Assembly: GCA_045658985.1 (NCBI GenBank)
Contig: JAZOWC010000057.1
Span: forward strand, 12,220-76,219
DNA: 64,000 nt
DNA from: RGIG3513 sp045658985
GTDB lineage: Bacteria; Bacillota; Clostridia; Oscillospirales; Butyricicoccaceae
Direction: 5' to 3'
Of this stretch, positions 9,029-17,263 are shown in pieces. The notes under the pieces are model-generated. The model saw only the letters and a list, made by a program, of their open reading frames with translations. It ran no database searches and was not told where the DNA came from. How positions within the stretch are numbered: position 1 is the first letter of the stretch; every line of letters begins with the position of its first letter. Both the position numbers and the translations under genes were made by a program.

Positions 9029-9855
9029 AACAGCACCGCCTGTTCTTCACCCTCGCCGAAGCGGTTCATCAGGTGCATACATATCATAACGATTATCATC
9101 ATTACCAGAGAGAGTGCACTGCCCAGATGGGGATTGTACGCGCCGCCGAGGAACTGCATCTCGATAAGGTCGCCGAGCAGCAGGTCTTTGCCGCCGCCGA
9201 GGAGCTTGGAGATAGCGAATGTGCTGATGGAGGGAACGAATACCATGGTGATGCCCGAAAGCACACCGGGCAGGCTGAGGGGGAATATTACTCTGAAGAA
9301 TACGTTGAACGAGTTGGCACCAAGATCCTGCGCAGCTTCAATAACCGAGCGGTCAAGCTTGATTATGACAGAGTAGATGGGCATTATCATAAAGGGGAGA
9401 TAGTTATACACCATACCCAATACGACAGCGCCGTCTGTATTGATCAGAGGTATGTAGTCAACACCCAACGCGGCAAGTATACCGAGCTTGCCCAGAAGCT
9501 GGTTGATAAGTCCGGTGTTCTCAAGTATGCTCATCCACGAATAGGTGCGGAGGATGAAGTTTATCCACATGGGGAGCATAATGAGCATCATTGTGATACG
9601 CTGCATAGCCGCACTCTCTTTTGAGAGAATGTAAGCAAAAGGATAACCGATGATCAGAGAGATAATCGTTGCAACGAATGCCAGCCACAGACTCCTGCCG
9701 AATACGTTGGCGTATGTACCGAGACCCGATATATTGTCAGCGGTAAAATTGCCGTCGGGAGCGGTGAATGCGTATATCACTATCAGCACAAGAGGAATAA
9801 CCACAAAAAGAGCCATCCAGACTACGTAAGGAATGGATAAAAACTTCTTACGCAT
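9025..9855 (-). CDS. potB: spermidine/putrescine ABC transporter permease PotB
   Basis: Membrane permease of 276 residues. ATG 9855 is chosen because GAGGAGG precedes it by 7 nt and the product then begins MRKKFLSIPYVVWMALF, the expected first helix. The upstream in-frame extension lies within potA. The EAA loop IEAAQDLGANSFNVFFRVIFPLS is near residue 190. The start overlaps the end of potA by 8 nt and the end overlaps potC by 4 nt, indicating coupled translation. Confidence 0.94.
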   Translation of the reverse strand: MRKKFLSIPYVVWMALFVVIPLVLIVIYAFTAPDGNFTADNISGLGTYANVFGRSLWLAFVATIISLIIGYPFAYILSKESAAMQRITMMLIMLPMWINFILRTYSWMSILENTGLINQLLGKLGILAALGVDYIPLINTDGAVVLGMVYNYLPFMIMPIYSVIIKLDRSVIEAAQDLGANSFNVFFRVIFPLSLPGVLSGITMVFVPSISTFAISKLLGGGKDLLLGDLIEMQFLGGAYNPHLGSALSLVMMIIVMICMHLMNRFGEGEEQAVLL

Positions 9856-10909
9856 TTTTATCCTCCTCTTTGGGAGTCTTGTGCATAATGTGAATATCAT
9901 CGGGATGCAGATATATACCCACGTTTTCACCGACCGATGCATTGCGGATGGAGTGTATCGTCCAGACAAAGTGCTCGCTCTCAACGAGTATCTCATAATG
10001 TACACCCATAAAGGTGACCGAGGTGACCTTGCCGGTTATCTGACCCTTGTCGTAGGGAGTGAGGGTGATGTCCTCGGGTCTGACGACTATGTCAACCGGC
10101 TCGTTCTCACTGAAGCCGGTATCGAGGCAGGGGAAATCGGTACCGCAGAAGTTGACCAGCAGGTCTTTTTTCATGGTGCCGTCTATAATATTGCTCTCTC
10201 CGATAAAATCGGCGACAAAAGCATTCTTGGGCTCATTATATATATCTACGGGGGTACCTATCTGCTGGATGATGCCCTTTTTCATGATAACGATGGTATC
10301 ACTCATTGTGAGAGCTTCTTCCTGATCGTGGGTAACGTATACGAATGTAATACCGACCTGCTGCTGGATAGCCTTGAGCTCACGCTGCATTTCTTTGCGG
10401 AGCTTGAGGTCGAGAGCGCCCAGAGGCTCGTCCAGCAGGAGCACCTTGGGGTGGTTGACCAGCGCACGGGCTATTGCGATACGCTGCTGCTCGCCGCCCG
10501 ACAGGTTGGAAACATGTCTCTGCTCATATCCGGTCAGGTTGACCAGCCTGAGCATCTCCTTGACCTTGGAGCGGATCTCCGATTCGGGGCATTTTGCGAT
10601 GCGCAGACCAAAAGCAATATTGTCGTACACATTGAGATGTGTAAACAGCGCATATCGCTGGAAAACAGTATTGACGTGGCGCTTGTGAGGAGGAACGTCA
10701 TTGATGACCTTTCCGTTAAAATATATATTACCGGAATCAGGGGTCTCAAAGCCGCCTATAAGACGCAAAGTCGTGGTCTTGCCGCAGCCGGAAGGACCAA
10801 GCAGAGTGACAAACTCCTTGTCCCTGACGTACAGGTTCAGGTTCTTGAGAATCTGCTTTTCACCGTATGATTTATTGATATTTTCCAAGAGAATAAGACG
10901 TTCAGACAT
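9848..10909 (-). CDS. potA: spermidine/putrescine ABC transporter ATP-binding protein PotA
   Basis: ATPase that energises polyamine import. Walker A GPSGCGKT is at 38-45, the signature LSGGEQQR at 136-143 and Walker B LLLDEP at 157-162. A C-terminal TOBE-type regulatory domain occupies roughly 240-340. At 353 residues it is typical of PotA. It is the first gene of the operon, with GGGAGGG 5 nt upstream and a good sigma A promoter. The gene order A-B-C-D is the common bacterial arrangement. Confidence 0.95.
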   Translation of the reverse strand: MSERLILLENINKSYGEKQILKNLNLYVRDKEFVTLLGPSGCGKTTTLRLIGGFETPDSGNIYFNGKVINDVPPHKRHVNTVFQRYALFTHLNVYDNIAFGLRIAKCPESEIRSKVKEMLRLVNLTGYEQRHVSNLSGGEQQRIAIARALVNHPKVLLLDEPLGALDLKLRKEMQRELKAIQQQVGITFVYVTHDQEEALTMSDTIVIMKKGIIQQIGTPVDIYNEPKNAFVADFIGESNIIDGTMKKDLLVNFCGTDFPCLDTGFSENEPVDIVVRPEDITLTPYDKGQITGKVTSVTFMGVHYEILVESEHFVWTIHSIRNASVGENVGIYLHPDDIHIMHKTPKEEDKNA

Positions 10910-10941
10910 GATACCCTCCCATAATATACTTTGTCAGGTTG

Positions 10942-10969
10942 AGTATAGCACTTTTTCAGCATTTGTCAA
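10942..10969 (-). promoter_or_regulatory. SigA-type promoter of potABCD
   Basis: On the minus strand TTGACA (10969-10964) and TATACT (10947-10942) are spaced by 16 nt, about 35 nt before potA. Confidence 0.8.
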
Positions 10970-10997
10970 TGATTTTTTGTGCAAAAATCCAATAAAA

Positions 10998-11064
10998 CAA
11001 GAGAAAAACGAACGCTGATTTATGAAAGCTTTAAAAAGCTCAAAAATGCTCCGTTTTTCTCTTG
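10998..11064. repeat. 67-bp inverted repeat between potA and rluA-type gene
   Basis: Perfect 13-bp arms (10998-11010 and 11052-11064) flank a 41-nt interior rich in short A/T runs. On the minus strand it follows the pseudouridine synthase stop by 20 nt and is trailed by TTTTATT, so it may terminate that gene. The loop is unusually long for an intrinsic terminator, and a small palindromic repeat element is an alternative. Only one copy was noticed in this window. Confidence 0.6.
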
Positions 11065-11084
11065 AAATCTTATGTATTGATATT

Positions 11085-12041
11085 TTAATAATTTTTGTAG
11101 AACCAGTCCTTGAAATCGATGTTTTCCACTTCAAAACTTCTGCCGTTCAGATAATTGAGGACACCTGCATCGGTTTTGAAAGCAAAAACAAGTTTATACG
11201 AGCATAGGGCCTGATACTTGAAGGGCAGACCGCGGTTCATCGCAGCTGTTCCGTACTTGGTGTCTCCGGCAAGCGGATGACCTGCCTCGGCAAGCTGTGC
11301 ACGGATCTGATGGGTGCGGCCGGTGAGCAGACGGCACCTGAGCAGAGACAGTCCGTTTTTGGAGGCTATTACGTTATACTGTGTCTCTGCGGTCAGAGCG
11401 CCGCGGCTGCGGTCTTTGTCTACATATACACGTTTTTCGGCGGTGTCGCGTCGCAGAAAGTTTTTGAGTACACCCTTCGGGGCTTTTGGGGTACCGTGGA
11501 CCAGGCAGAGGTAGTATTTGTCGATCTCACGCTCTTTTATCTTTTCGTTGAGTATACGCAGAGCTTCGGCGGTCTTGGCGGCGATAACGATACCCTGAGT
11601 GTTGCGGTCTATGCGGTTGCACAGCGAGGGAGCAAAAGGCGAATCCAGCGGATCCCACTGACCGTTGTTGTACAGATGCGCTTTGATGCGGTTTATCAGA
11701 GTGTCATCCTTGCCGCTTTCGTCCTCGTGCACGACCATACCCGCAGGTTTATTGACAAGCAGTATGTTGTCGTCCTCGTACACAATGTCGATAACGTCGC
11801 TGACACGCTTGTATGCGCTCTCGGCATCGGGCTCTGCAAAAAACTCGTCATTGATGTACAGCTGCAGTACGTCGTTTTCGCAGAGTTTTTCGGAGGGTTC
11901 GCAGCGCTTGCCGTTGAGTTTGATGCGCTTGAGACGGAAATATTTGTGCATCAAAGAGGCCGGTAGAGAGGGGAGCGCCTTGGAAAGATACTTGTCAATC
12001 CGCTGTCCTGCGGAATTTTTGGTAATAATGTGTTCTTTCAT
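11085..12041 (-). CDS. RluA-family pseudouridine synthase
   Basis: Converts specific uridines in rRNA or tRNA to pseudouridine. An S4-like RNA-binding segment (residues 1-75, with RIDKYLSKALP) precedes the catalytic domain. The catalytic aspartate is Asp145 in NRIDRNTQG, equivalent to HRLDxxTSG. VNKPAGMVVH and the late GRTHQIRAQLAEAGHPLAGD are family signatures. Length (318) is typical of RluC/RluD paralogs; which nucleotides it modifies cannot be told. It stands alone, divergent from yceD. No separate minus promoter was clear. Confidence 0.92.
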   Translation of the reverse strand: MKEHIITKNSAGQRIDKYLSKALPSLPASLMHKYFRLKRIKLNGKRCEPSEKLCENDVLQLYINDEFFAEPDAESAYKRVSDVIDIVYEDDNILLVNKPAGMVVHEDESGKDDTLINRIKAHLYNNGQWDPLDSPFAPSLCNRIDRNTQGIVIAAKTAEALRILNEKIKEREIDKYYLCLVHGTPKAPKGVLKNFLRRDTAEKRVYVDKDRSRGALTAETQYNVIASKNGLSLLRCRLLTGRTHQIRAQLAEAGHPLAGDTKYGTAAMNRGLPFKYQALCSYKLVFAFKTDAGVLNYLNGRSFEVENIDFKDWFYKNY

Positions 12042-12053
12042 AACAAAAAATCC

Positions 12054-12082
12054 TTGACTTTTAGTGTTTCTATCAATATAAT
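12054..12082 (+). promoter_or_regulatory. SigA-type promoter of yceD-rpmF
   Basis: TTGACT (12054-12059) and a perfect TATAAT (12077-12082) have 17-nt spacing, placing the start about 20 nt before yceD. Confidence 0.82.
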
Positions 12083-12112
12083 ATAAGTTGCGTATTTGTG
12101 AAAGGACGAACT

Positions 12113-12622
12113 ATGAAGGTAAGCTTAAAAGAGCTTCGGTCAGGAGTTTGCTCTCACATCGACTTTGATTATACCATAGATTTGTCAAAAGAGGAAGTAA
12201 ACTTTGAGTTTCCTTTTGAAAAACCTGTCAGATTTTTCGGAAGTATTTCAGATATGGCAGGTGTCCTCAATCTGACAGCCGACATTGATGCACAGGTTTT
12301 CAGCAAATGTGCCAGATGCGGCAAACCGGTGGAGTATCAAAAACAGGTTCAGGTAGATTTTGTGCTTGTTTCTGAGAATGACGGTACAGCAGACGAGGGA
12401 GACGGTGTCTTCACTGTGGGCGACGAAGTTGATCTGGATGAGATTCTTGTATCTGAGCTGATACTCAACATGGATATGATTACATTGTGCAGCGAGGATT
12501 GCATGGGCCTGTGCTTCAAGTGCGGAGCCGACCTTAATCTTGGCGAATGCGGCTGTGACAGATCAGGTAAGATCAGTCCCTTTGCCGATTTGGCCAAACT
12601 TTTTGCAGACGACAATAATTAA
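12113..12622 (+). CDS. YceD family protein (DUF177)
   Basis: 169-residue protein of the DUF177 family, almost always encoded next to rpmF and in plants linked to 23S rRNA accumulation. Visible features are CARCGKP (first Cys pair near residues 65-68) and a C-terminal cluster CMGLCFKCGADLNLGECGC, suggesting metal binding. ATG 12113 follows AAAGGA by 7 nt; the upstream GTG at 12098 lies in the ribosome site and is not used. It forms a two-gene operon with rpmF, ended by a strong terminator. Confidence 0.9.
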   Translation: MKVSLKELRSGVCSHIDFDYTIDLSKEEVNFEFPFEKPVRFFGSISDMAGVLNLTADIDAQVFSKCARCGKPVEYQKQVQVDFVLVSENDGTADEGDGVFTVGDEVDLDEILVSELILNMDMITLCSEDCMGLCFKCGADLNLGECGCDRSGKISPFADLAKLFADDNN

Positions 12623-12652
12623 AAATGTTAACATACTTAGGAGGTGTACCCC

Positions 12653-12841
12653 ATGGCAGTACCAAGAGCGAGAATATCCAAGCAGAGAAGAGACAAGAGA
12701 CGCAGCGCTAACTGGAAGCTTGCGTTGCCCGGCGTTTCCAAGTGCCCCAAATGCGGAGAACCCGTACTCTCTCACAGAGCCTGCAAGGCTTGCGGCACTT
12801 ATAACGGTCGTGAAGTTATAAAAGTGAACGAAGAGAAATAA
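12653..12841 (+). CDS. rpmF: 50S ribosomal protein L32
   Basis: 62-residue ribosomal protein starting AVPRARISKQRRDKRR, the L32 signature. Zinc-ribbon cysteines CPKCGEP and CKACGTYNGRE show this is the four-Cys, zinc-containing form. The start at 12653 is fixed by GGAGGTG 6 nt upstream. It follows yceD by 30 nt. Confidence 0.98.
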   Translation: MAVPRARISKQRRDKRRSANWKLALPGVSKCPKCGEPVLSHRACKACGTYNGREVIKVNEEK

Positions 12842-12850
12842 GCAGATGGA

Positions 12851-12885
12851 AACGGAGAGGGTTATTGTGCCCTCTCCGTTTTTTT
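12851..12885 (+). terminator. Intrinsic terminator after rpmF
   Basis: An 11-bp perfect stem (12851-12861 with 12870-12880), 8-nt loop and seven T residues. The next gene starts only 10 nt after it. Confidence 0.92.
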
Positions 12886-12895
12886 GGAGAAAATT

Positions 12896-14209
12896 ATGAG
12901 TGCATTGATTAAAGCAGTAGAAAAACGCAGTGCCGCCGACAAAGCGGGAATAAAAGCAGGAGAAAAGCTTATATCTATAAACGGCAAGCCTATCCGCGAC
13001 GTGCTGGATTATGATTTTTATTCGTATGACAGCAAGCTGCTGATCGAGCTTGAGAGCAGCAATGGTGTGCGTAAGGTAAAGGTTACCAAGTCCGAAGGCA
13101 GCGATCTTGGACTTGAGTTTGAGACCTATCTTATGGACGCGCAAAAGGGCTGCTCCAACAAATGCGTTTTCTGCTTTATCGATCAGTTGCCCCGCGGAAT
13201 GAGAAAGACTCTCTATTTCAAGGACGACGATGCCCGTCTGTCTTTCTTGCTGGGCAATTATATTACTCTCACAAACCTCAGCGATGAGGATGCCGATCGC
13301 ATTATCAAGATGCGTATCTCGCCCCTCAATGTTTCGGTGCATACCACCGATCCCGAGCTCCGCACACTGATGCTGGGCAACAAAAACGGAGGTCCTTCGC
13401 TGAGGCACCTGTATGCATTCTGCAAAGCCGGACTCAAAGTCAAGGCGCAGATCGTGGTGTGCCCCGGGCTTAATGACGGAGCCCAACTCAAAAAGACCCT
13501 CACCGATCTGTCGGCGCTTTATCCGTCCATTGAGAGCATTGCCATTGTTCCCGTTGGTTTGACCAAGCATAGGGACGGACTCTATCCTCTCAAGCCTGTA
13601 GATCAAACTGCGGCAGGGGAGATCATTGATATTGTTGACGAGGCCAGACGTGCAAATCTCAAGGCCAAGCGTCCTGCAATGTGCTGCGCCGCCGACGAGC
13701 TTTATCTCAAAGCGGGAAGAGAACTGCCCGATGTTGACTATTATGAGGGATTTGCTCAGCTGGAAAACGGTGTGGGACTTATGACGTCCTTTGCCGATGA
13801 GTTGGAGCTTTGTCTCAGGATGGAGGATGAGTTTGCTCCTCCCGAGCCCTGGTATATCTGCTGCGGATTATCTGCAGAGAGTTTTATGAACAAAATGGTG
13901 GAAAAACTCAGAACCAAGTGCCCCAAGCTGGACTGCAAAGTTGTGGGTATACCCAACGAATTCTTCGGCGGTATGGTGGACGTCAGCGGTCTTGTGACCG
14001 GAGGCGACCTTATCGCAAGAATGCAGAAAGAAGAAAAACGCGCAAGAATACTCATTCCCGACGTTATGCTCAGACACGGGGAGACGGTATTTCTGGATGA
14101 TGTGAGCATACAAGATGCCGAGGATAAGCTCGGTATGAAAATAGATGTTCTCAAAGTAGACGGCGGAGAGTTTCTCGATGCCTTTATAACAGGAGGTCAG
14201 AATGGATAA
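12896..14209 (+). CDS. DUF512 family protein with PDZ-like and radical-SAM-type FeS motifs
   Basis: 437 residues. A PDZ-like N-terminus (ADKAGIKAGEKLISINGKPI, residues 15-34) leads to a CxxxCxxC cluster (Cys86, Cys90, Cys93) that looks like a radical SAM 4Fe-4S site. The C-terminal half is the DUF512 domain (CGLSAESFMNKM and VSGLVTGGDL). The biochemical function of the family is not established to my knowledge. ATG 12896 is supported by GGAG 6 nt upstream. It overlaps der by 8 nt and is a regular neighbour of der in Clostridia, so a link to ribosome assembly or RNA modification is only a guess. Confidence 0.88.
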   Translation: MSALIKAVEKRSAADKAGIKAGEKLISINGKPIRDVLDYDFYSYDSKLLIELESSNGVRKVKVTKSEGSDLGLEFETYLMDAQKGCSNKCVFCFIDQLPRGMRKTLYFKDDDARLSFLLGNYITLTNLSDEDADRIIKMRISPLNVSVHTTDPELRTLMLGNKNGGPSLRHLYAFCKAGLKVKAQIVVCPGLNDGAQLKKTLTDLSALYPSIESIAIVPVGLTKHRDGLYPLKPVDQTAAGEIIDIVDEARRANLKAKRPAMCCAADELYLKAGRELPDVDYYEGFAQLENGVGLMTSFADELELCLRMEDEFAPPEPWYICCGLSAESFMNKMVEKLRTKCPKLDCKVVGIPNEFFGGMVDVSGLVTGGDLIARMQKEEKRARILIPDVMLRHGETVFLDDVSIQDAEDKLGMKIDVLKVDGGEFLDAFITGGQNG

Positions 14210-15530
14210 GCCTGTAGTTGCCATAGTTGGCAGACCCAACGTGGGAAAATCCCTTTTATTTAACCGTATTACCGAAAAACGCCATTCCATAGTAGAGGAT
14301 ACTCCCGGTGTTACCCGTGACCGAATTTACGGCGATGCCGAATGGCGCGGCCGCTCTTTTACCGTCATTGATACCGGCGGTATCGAGCCCCATACCGAAA
14401 ACGAAATACTCAGATTTATGCGTGAGCAGGCTCTGATTGCCATAGACCATGCAGACGTTGTTGTGCTGGTTGTTGATATTCGTGTAGGTCTTACTGCTGC
14501 AGACGAAGACGTTGCAACCATGCTCAAAAAGGCAAAGAAGCCCGTGGTAGTCGCAGTCAACAAGATGGACTCGCCCGGAGAGCCTCCCGCAGAGTTCTAT
14601 GAGTTCTACAATCTCGGCCTCGGCACTCCCGTGGGTGTATCCGCAATGCACGGCAGCGGCACGGGAGATCTGCTTGACGAATGTTTTGCATATTTCCCCG
14701 AGGAGACCGAAGCAGATACAGATGAGCAGGCACCCATCAAGGTTGCCGTCATAGGCAAACCCAACGCGGGCAAAAGCTCTCTCATTAACTATGTCACCGG
14801 TGAGCAGCGCGTTATCGTCAGCCCCATGGCGGGAACTACCCGTGACGCCATTGACTCTATAGTCGAGCGGGGAGAGGATAAATTCCTCTTTATCGATACC
14901 GCCGGCATACGCAGACAGTCCAAGGTCGACAAGCCTATCGAGAAGTTCTCGGTCATGCGCGCACAGATGTCCATCGAACGCAGTGACGTATGTATCATTA
15001 TGATCGATGCGGTGGACGGTGTTACCGAGCAGGATACCAAAATAGCAGGCTATGCACATGATAACGGCAAGGCAGCCATTATTGCTATCAACAAATGGGA
15101 TCTCATTGAAAAAGAAACCGGCACTCAGGCCGAGTACGAAAAACGCGTACGTCAGCAGCTGGCATATATGCCCTATGCTCCCGTGGTTTTCATATCTGCC
15201 AAGACCGGTCAGAGAGTCAATGACTTGTACGCACTCATCAAGACCGTCTATGCAAACAGCTGTATGAGAATCACCACGGGCGCACTCAACTCCATTCTTT
15301 CTGATGCAACCGCCCGCGTACAGCCTCCCACGGACAAGGGCAAGCGCCTCAAAGTATTCTATATCACACAGGCATCCGTGCAGCCTCCCACGTTCGTGTG
15401 CTTCTGCAACGATGCCACATTGTTCCATTTCTCCTATCAGAGATATCTGGAGAACAAGATCCGTGAGACATACGTGCTCAGCGGTACACCTATCAGAATG
15501 GTTATCCGCCAGCGCGGTGAGGATATATAA
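14202..15530 (+). CDS. der: ribosome biogenesis GTPase Der (EngA)
   Basis: 442-residue double-GTPase needed for late 50S maturation. The first G domain has GRPNVGKS at 9-16, DTPGVTRD, DTGG and NKMD. The second begins GKPNAGKSS near residue 185 and repeats DTAG and NKWD. A C-terminal KH-like domain follows. The start overlaps the DUF512 stop, and plsY follows after 3 nt. The order der-plsY-gpsA is widely conserved in Firmicutes. Confidence 0.98.
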   Translation: MDKPVVAIVGRPNVGKSLLFNRITEKRHSIVEDTPGVTRDRIYGDAEWRGRSFTVIDTGGIEPHTENEILRFMREQALIAIDHADVVVLVVDIRVGLTAADEDVATMLKKAKKPVVVAVNKMDSPGEPPAEFYEFYNLGLGTPVGVSAMHGSGTGDLLDECFAYFPEETEADTDEQAPIKVAVIGKPNAGKSSLINYVTGEQRVIVSPMAGTTRDAIDSIVERGEDKFLFIDTAGIRRQSKVDKPIEKFSVMRAQMSIERSDVCIIMIDAVDGVTEQDTKIAGYAHDNGKAAIIAINKWDLIEKETGTQAEYEKRVRQQLAYMPYAPVVFISAKTGQRVNDLYALIKTVYANSCMRITTGALNSILSDATARVQPPTDKGKRLKVFYITQASVQPPTFVCFCNDATLFHFSYQRYLENKIRETYVLSGTPIRMVIRQRGEDI

Positions 15531-15533
15531 GTT

Positions 15534-16139
15534 ATGGTAGTCAGACTTCTTGTTTCTTTGGTCATTGGTTATCTTTTCGGTTCGGTCAGCGGATCTATTG
15601 TGACCTCAAAACTGTTCTTTAAGTCCGACATCAGACAGCACGGAAGCGGAAATGCGGGTATGACAAACTCGCTGAGAGTTTATGGTGTGGGTGCGGCAGT
15701 ATCGACCACCCTGATCGATGCCCTCAAGTCTGTTGCAGCAATGGTTATCGCAGGGCAGATTGGCGGAGCGGATGCCATGATCGCAGCAGGTGCAGGAGTT
15801 ATGCTTGGCCACGCATATCCTCTGTATTTTGGTTTCAGAGGCGGCAAATGCGTTGTCTGCATTGCTGTCGTCGGCTCGTTTATCAGCTGGCAGACAGTCC
15901 TCATCGCCATAGCTATGTTTGCGATAATTGTTTTTACCACAAAGATCGTATCCGCATCCTCCTGCGGTGCTATGCTCACGGCTATGCTTGCCGCTGTGAT
16001 TCTTGGAGTTGAGACCAAGCAGCTGATCTTTATAATCGCGGCTTGCTCGTTTGTTATATTCCTTCACAGAGGTAATATAAAGCGTATAATCAACGGTACA
16101 GAAAAGAAAATCAAGCCCAAAGGAGGTCAGCAAAAATGA
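15534..16139 (+). CDS. plsY: glycerol-3-phosphate acyltransferase PlsY
   Basis: Polytopic membrane enzyme that transfers an acyl group from acyl-phosphate to sn-glycerol-3-phosphate, the first step of phospholipid synthesis. The three family motifs are present: FGSVSGSIVTSK near the N-terminus, HGSGNAGMTNSLRVYG, and GHAYPLYFGFRGGK. About five helices and 201 residues are normal. It overlaps gpsA, which supplies its substrate, by 4 nt. Confidence 0.96.
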   Translation: MVVRLLVSLVIGYLFGSVSGSIVTSKLFFKSDIRQHGSGNAGMTNSLRVYGVGAAVSTTLIDALKSVAAMVIAGQIGGADAMIAAGAGVMLGHAYPLYFGFRGGKCVVCIAVVGSFISWQTVLIAIAMFAIIVFTTKIVSASSCGAMLTAMLAAVILGVETKQLIFIIAACSFVIFLHRGNIKRIINGTEKKIKPKGGQQK

Positions 16140-17140
16140 AGGTAGCGGTTATAGGCAGCGGCGGCTGGGGAATTGCTGCGGCAAAGCTGCTTTGCGAGAA
16201 CGGTCACGATGTAACCCTGTGGAGCTTTCTCGAAGAAGAGGCACAACTGCTCAGAACACAGCGTGCCAACGAGAAGCTTCTTCGCGGTATCGTATTGCCC
16301 GAAAAAATCGAGATAACCACCGACCTCAGATGCGCCGAGGGCAGGGATCTTATAGTTATGGTAACTCCTTCTTTCGGTATAAGAAGTACGGCACGCAATA
16401 TCAAACAGTACATAAACAGCGCCAAAGCCGTTGTTCTGCTTACAAAAGGCTTTGATGCAGAGGCGAATTACTGCCTGCTCAGCGATACGCTGGAGTCGGA
16501 GATCAAAGACGTACCCGTGGTCGCTCTCACCGGCCCCTCTCACGCGGAGGAGGTAGCAAGACGCATTCCTACAGCCGTGCTTGCCGCATCCAAGGATAAA
16601 GCTGCCGCCGAGATCGTGCAGAATACTTTTATGAATGACTATTTCAGGGTCTATACCTCTCCCGACATAGTCAGTGCCGAACTGGGCGGAGCAATGAAGA
16701 ATATCATGGCTCTCGCGGTCGGCATCAGTGACGGAGCAGGCTTCGGCGACAATACAAAAGCTATGATTATGACCCGCGGAATATCAGAAATGTCCCGTTT
16801 GGGTGTCGCTCTTGGTGGCAAGGCATATACCTTTGCAGGCCTTTCGGGAGTAGGTGATTTGATAGTTACCTGCGTATCCGAACACTCGAGAAACCGTAGG
16901 GCAGGTCTGCTTATAGGCAAAGGTGTTTCCCCCGAGGATGCACTCAAGCAGGTTGGCGCTGTTGTAGAGGGTTACTATGCTACCAAGGCCGTTCACGAGC
17001 TTGTTATGGGTATGGATATCGATCTTCCCATATGCAGCGGTATGTACAGCCTGCTTTATGAACACAAATCTCTCGGCGAAGTGTTCAGGGACCTTATCGG
17101 CAGAGACAAACGCGCGGAAAGTGAACTGGATATCTGGTAA
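16136..17140 (+). CDS. gpsA: glycerol-3-phosphate dehydrogenase [NAD(P)+]
   Basis: Reduces dihydroxyacetone phosphate to sn-glycerol-3-phosphate for PlsY. Rossmann motif GSGGWGIAAAKLL is at residues 7-19. The catalytic region includes GPSHAEEVARRIPTA and the lysine in LGGAMKNIMALAVGISDG. GLSGVGDLIVTC is the usual C-domain signature. 334 residues. GGAGG precedes the start. This closes the DUF512-der-plsY-gpsA unit and is followed by a clear terminator. In many Clostridia spoIVA follows gpsA; here it does not. Confidence 0.97.
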   Translation: MKVAVIGSGGWGIAAAKLLCENGHDVTLWSFLEEEAQLLRTQRANEKLLRGIVLPEKIEITTDLRCAEGRDLIVMVTPSFGIRSTARNIKQYINSAKAVVLLTKGFDAEANYCLLSDTLESEIKDVPVVALTGPSHAEEVARRIPTAVLAASKDKAAAEIVQNTFMNDYFRVYTSPDIVSAELGGAMKNIMALAVGISDGAGFGDNTKAMIMTRGISEMSRLGVALGGKAYTFAGLSGVGDLIVTCVSEHSRNRRAGLLIGKGVSPEDALKQVGAVVEGYYATKAVHELVMGMDIDLPICSGMYSLLYEHKSLGEVFRDLIGRDKRAESELDIW

Positions 17141-17160
17141 ATATATTTTCATATAGTATC

Positions 17161-17188
17161 AAAGACCGCTTTTTGCGGTCTTTTTTTC
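17161..17188 (+). terminator. Intrinsic terminator after gpsA
   Basis: A 9-bp perfect stem (17161-17169 with 17175-17183), TTTTT loop and T-rich tail. Confidence 0.9.
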
Positions 17189-17263
17189 TGTATAAAAATC
17201 CCTTGTATATATTCCTCTTAACAAGAAAATATAAGTATAAAGTAAAAAGTGGGAGGAATAACA

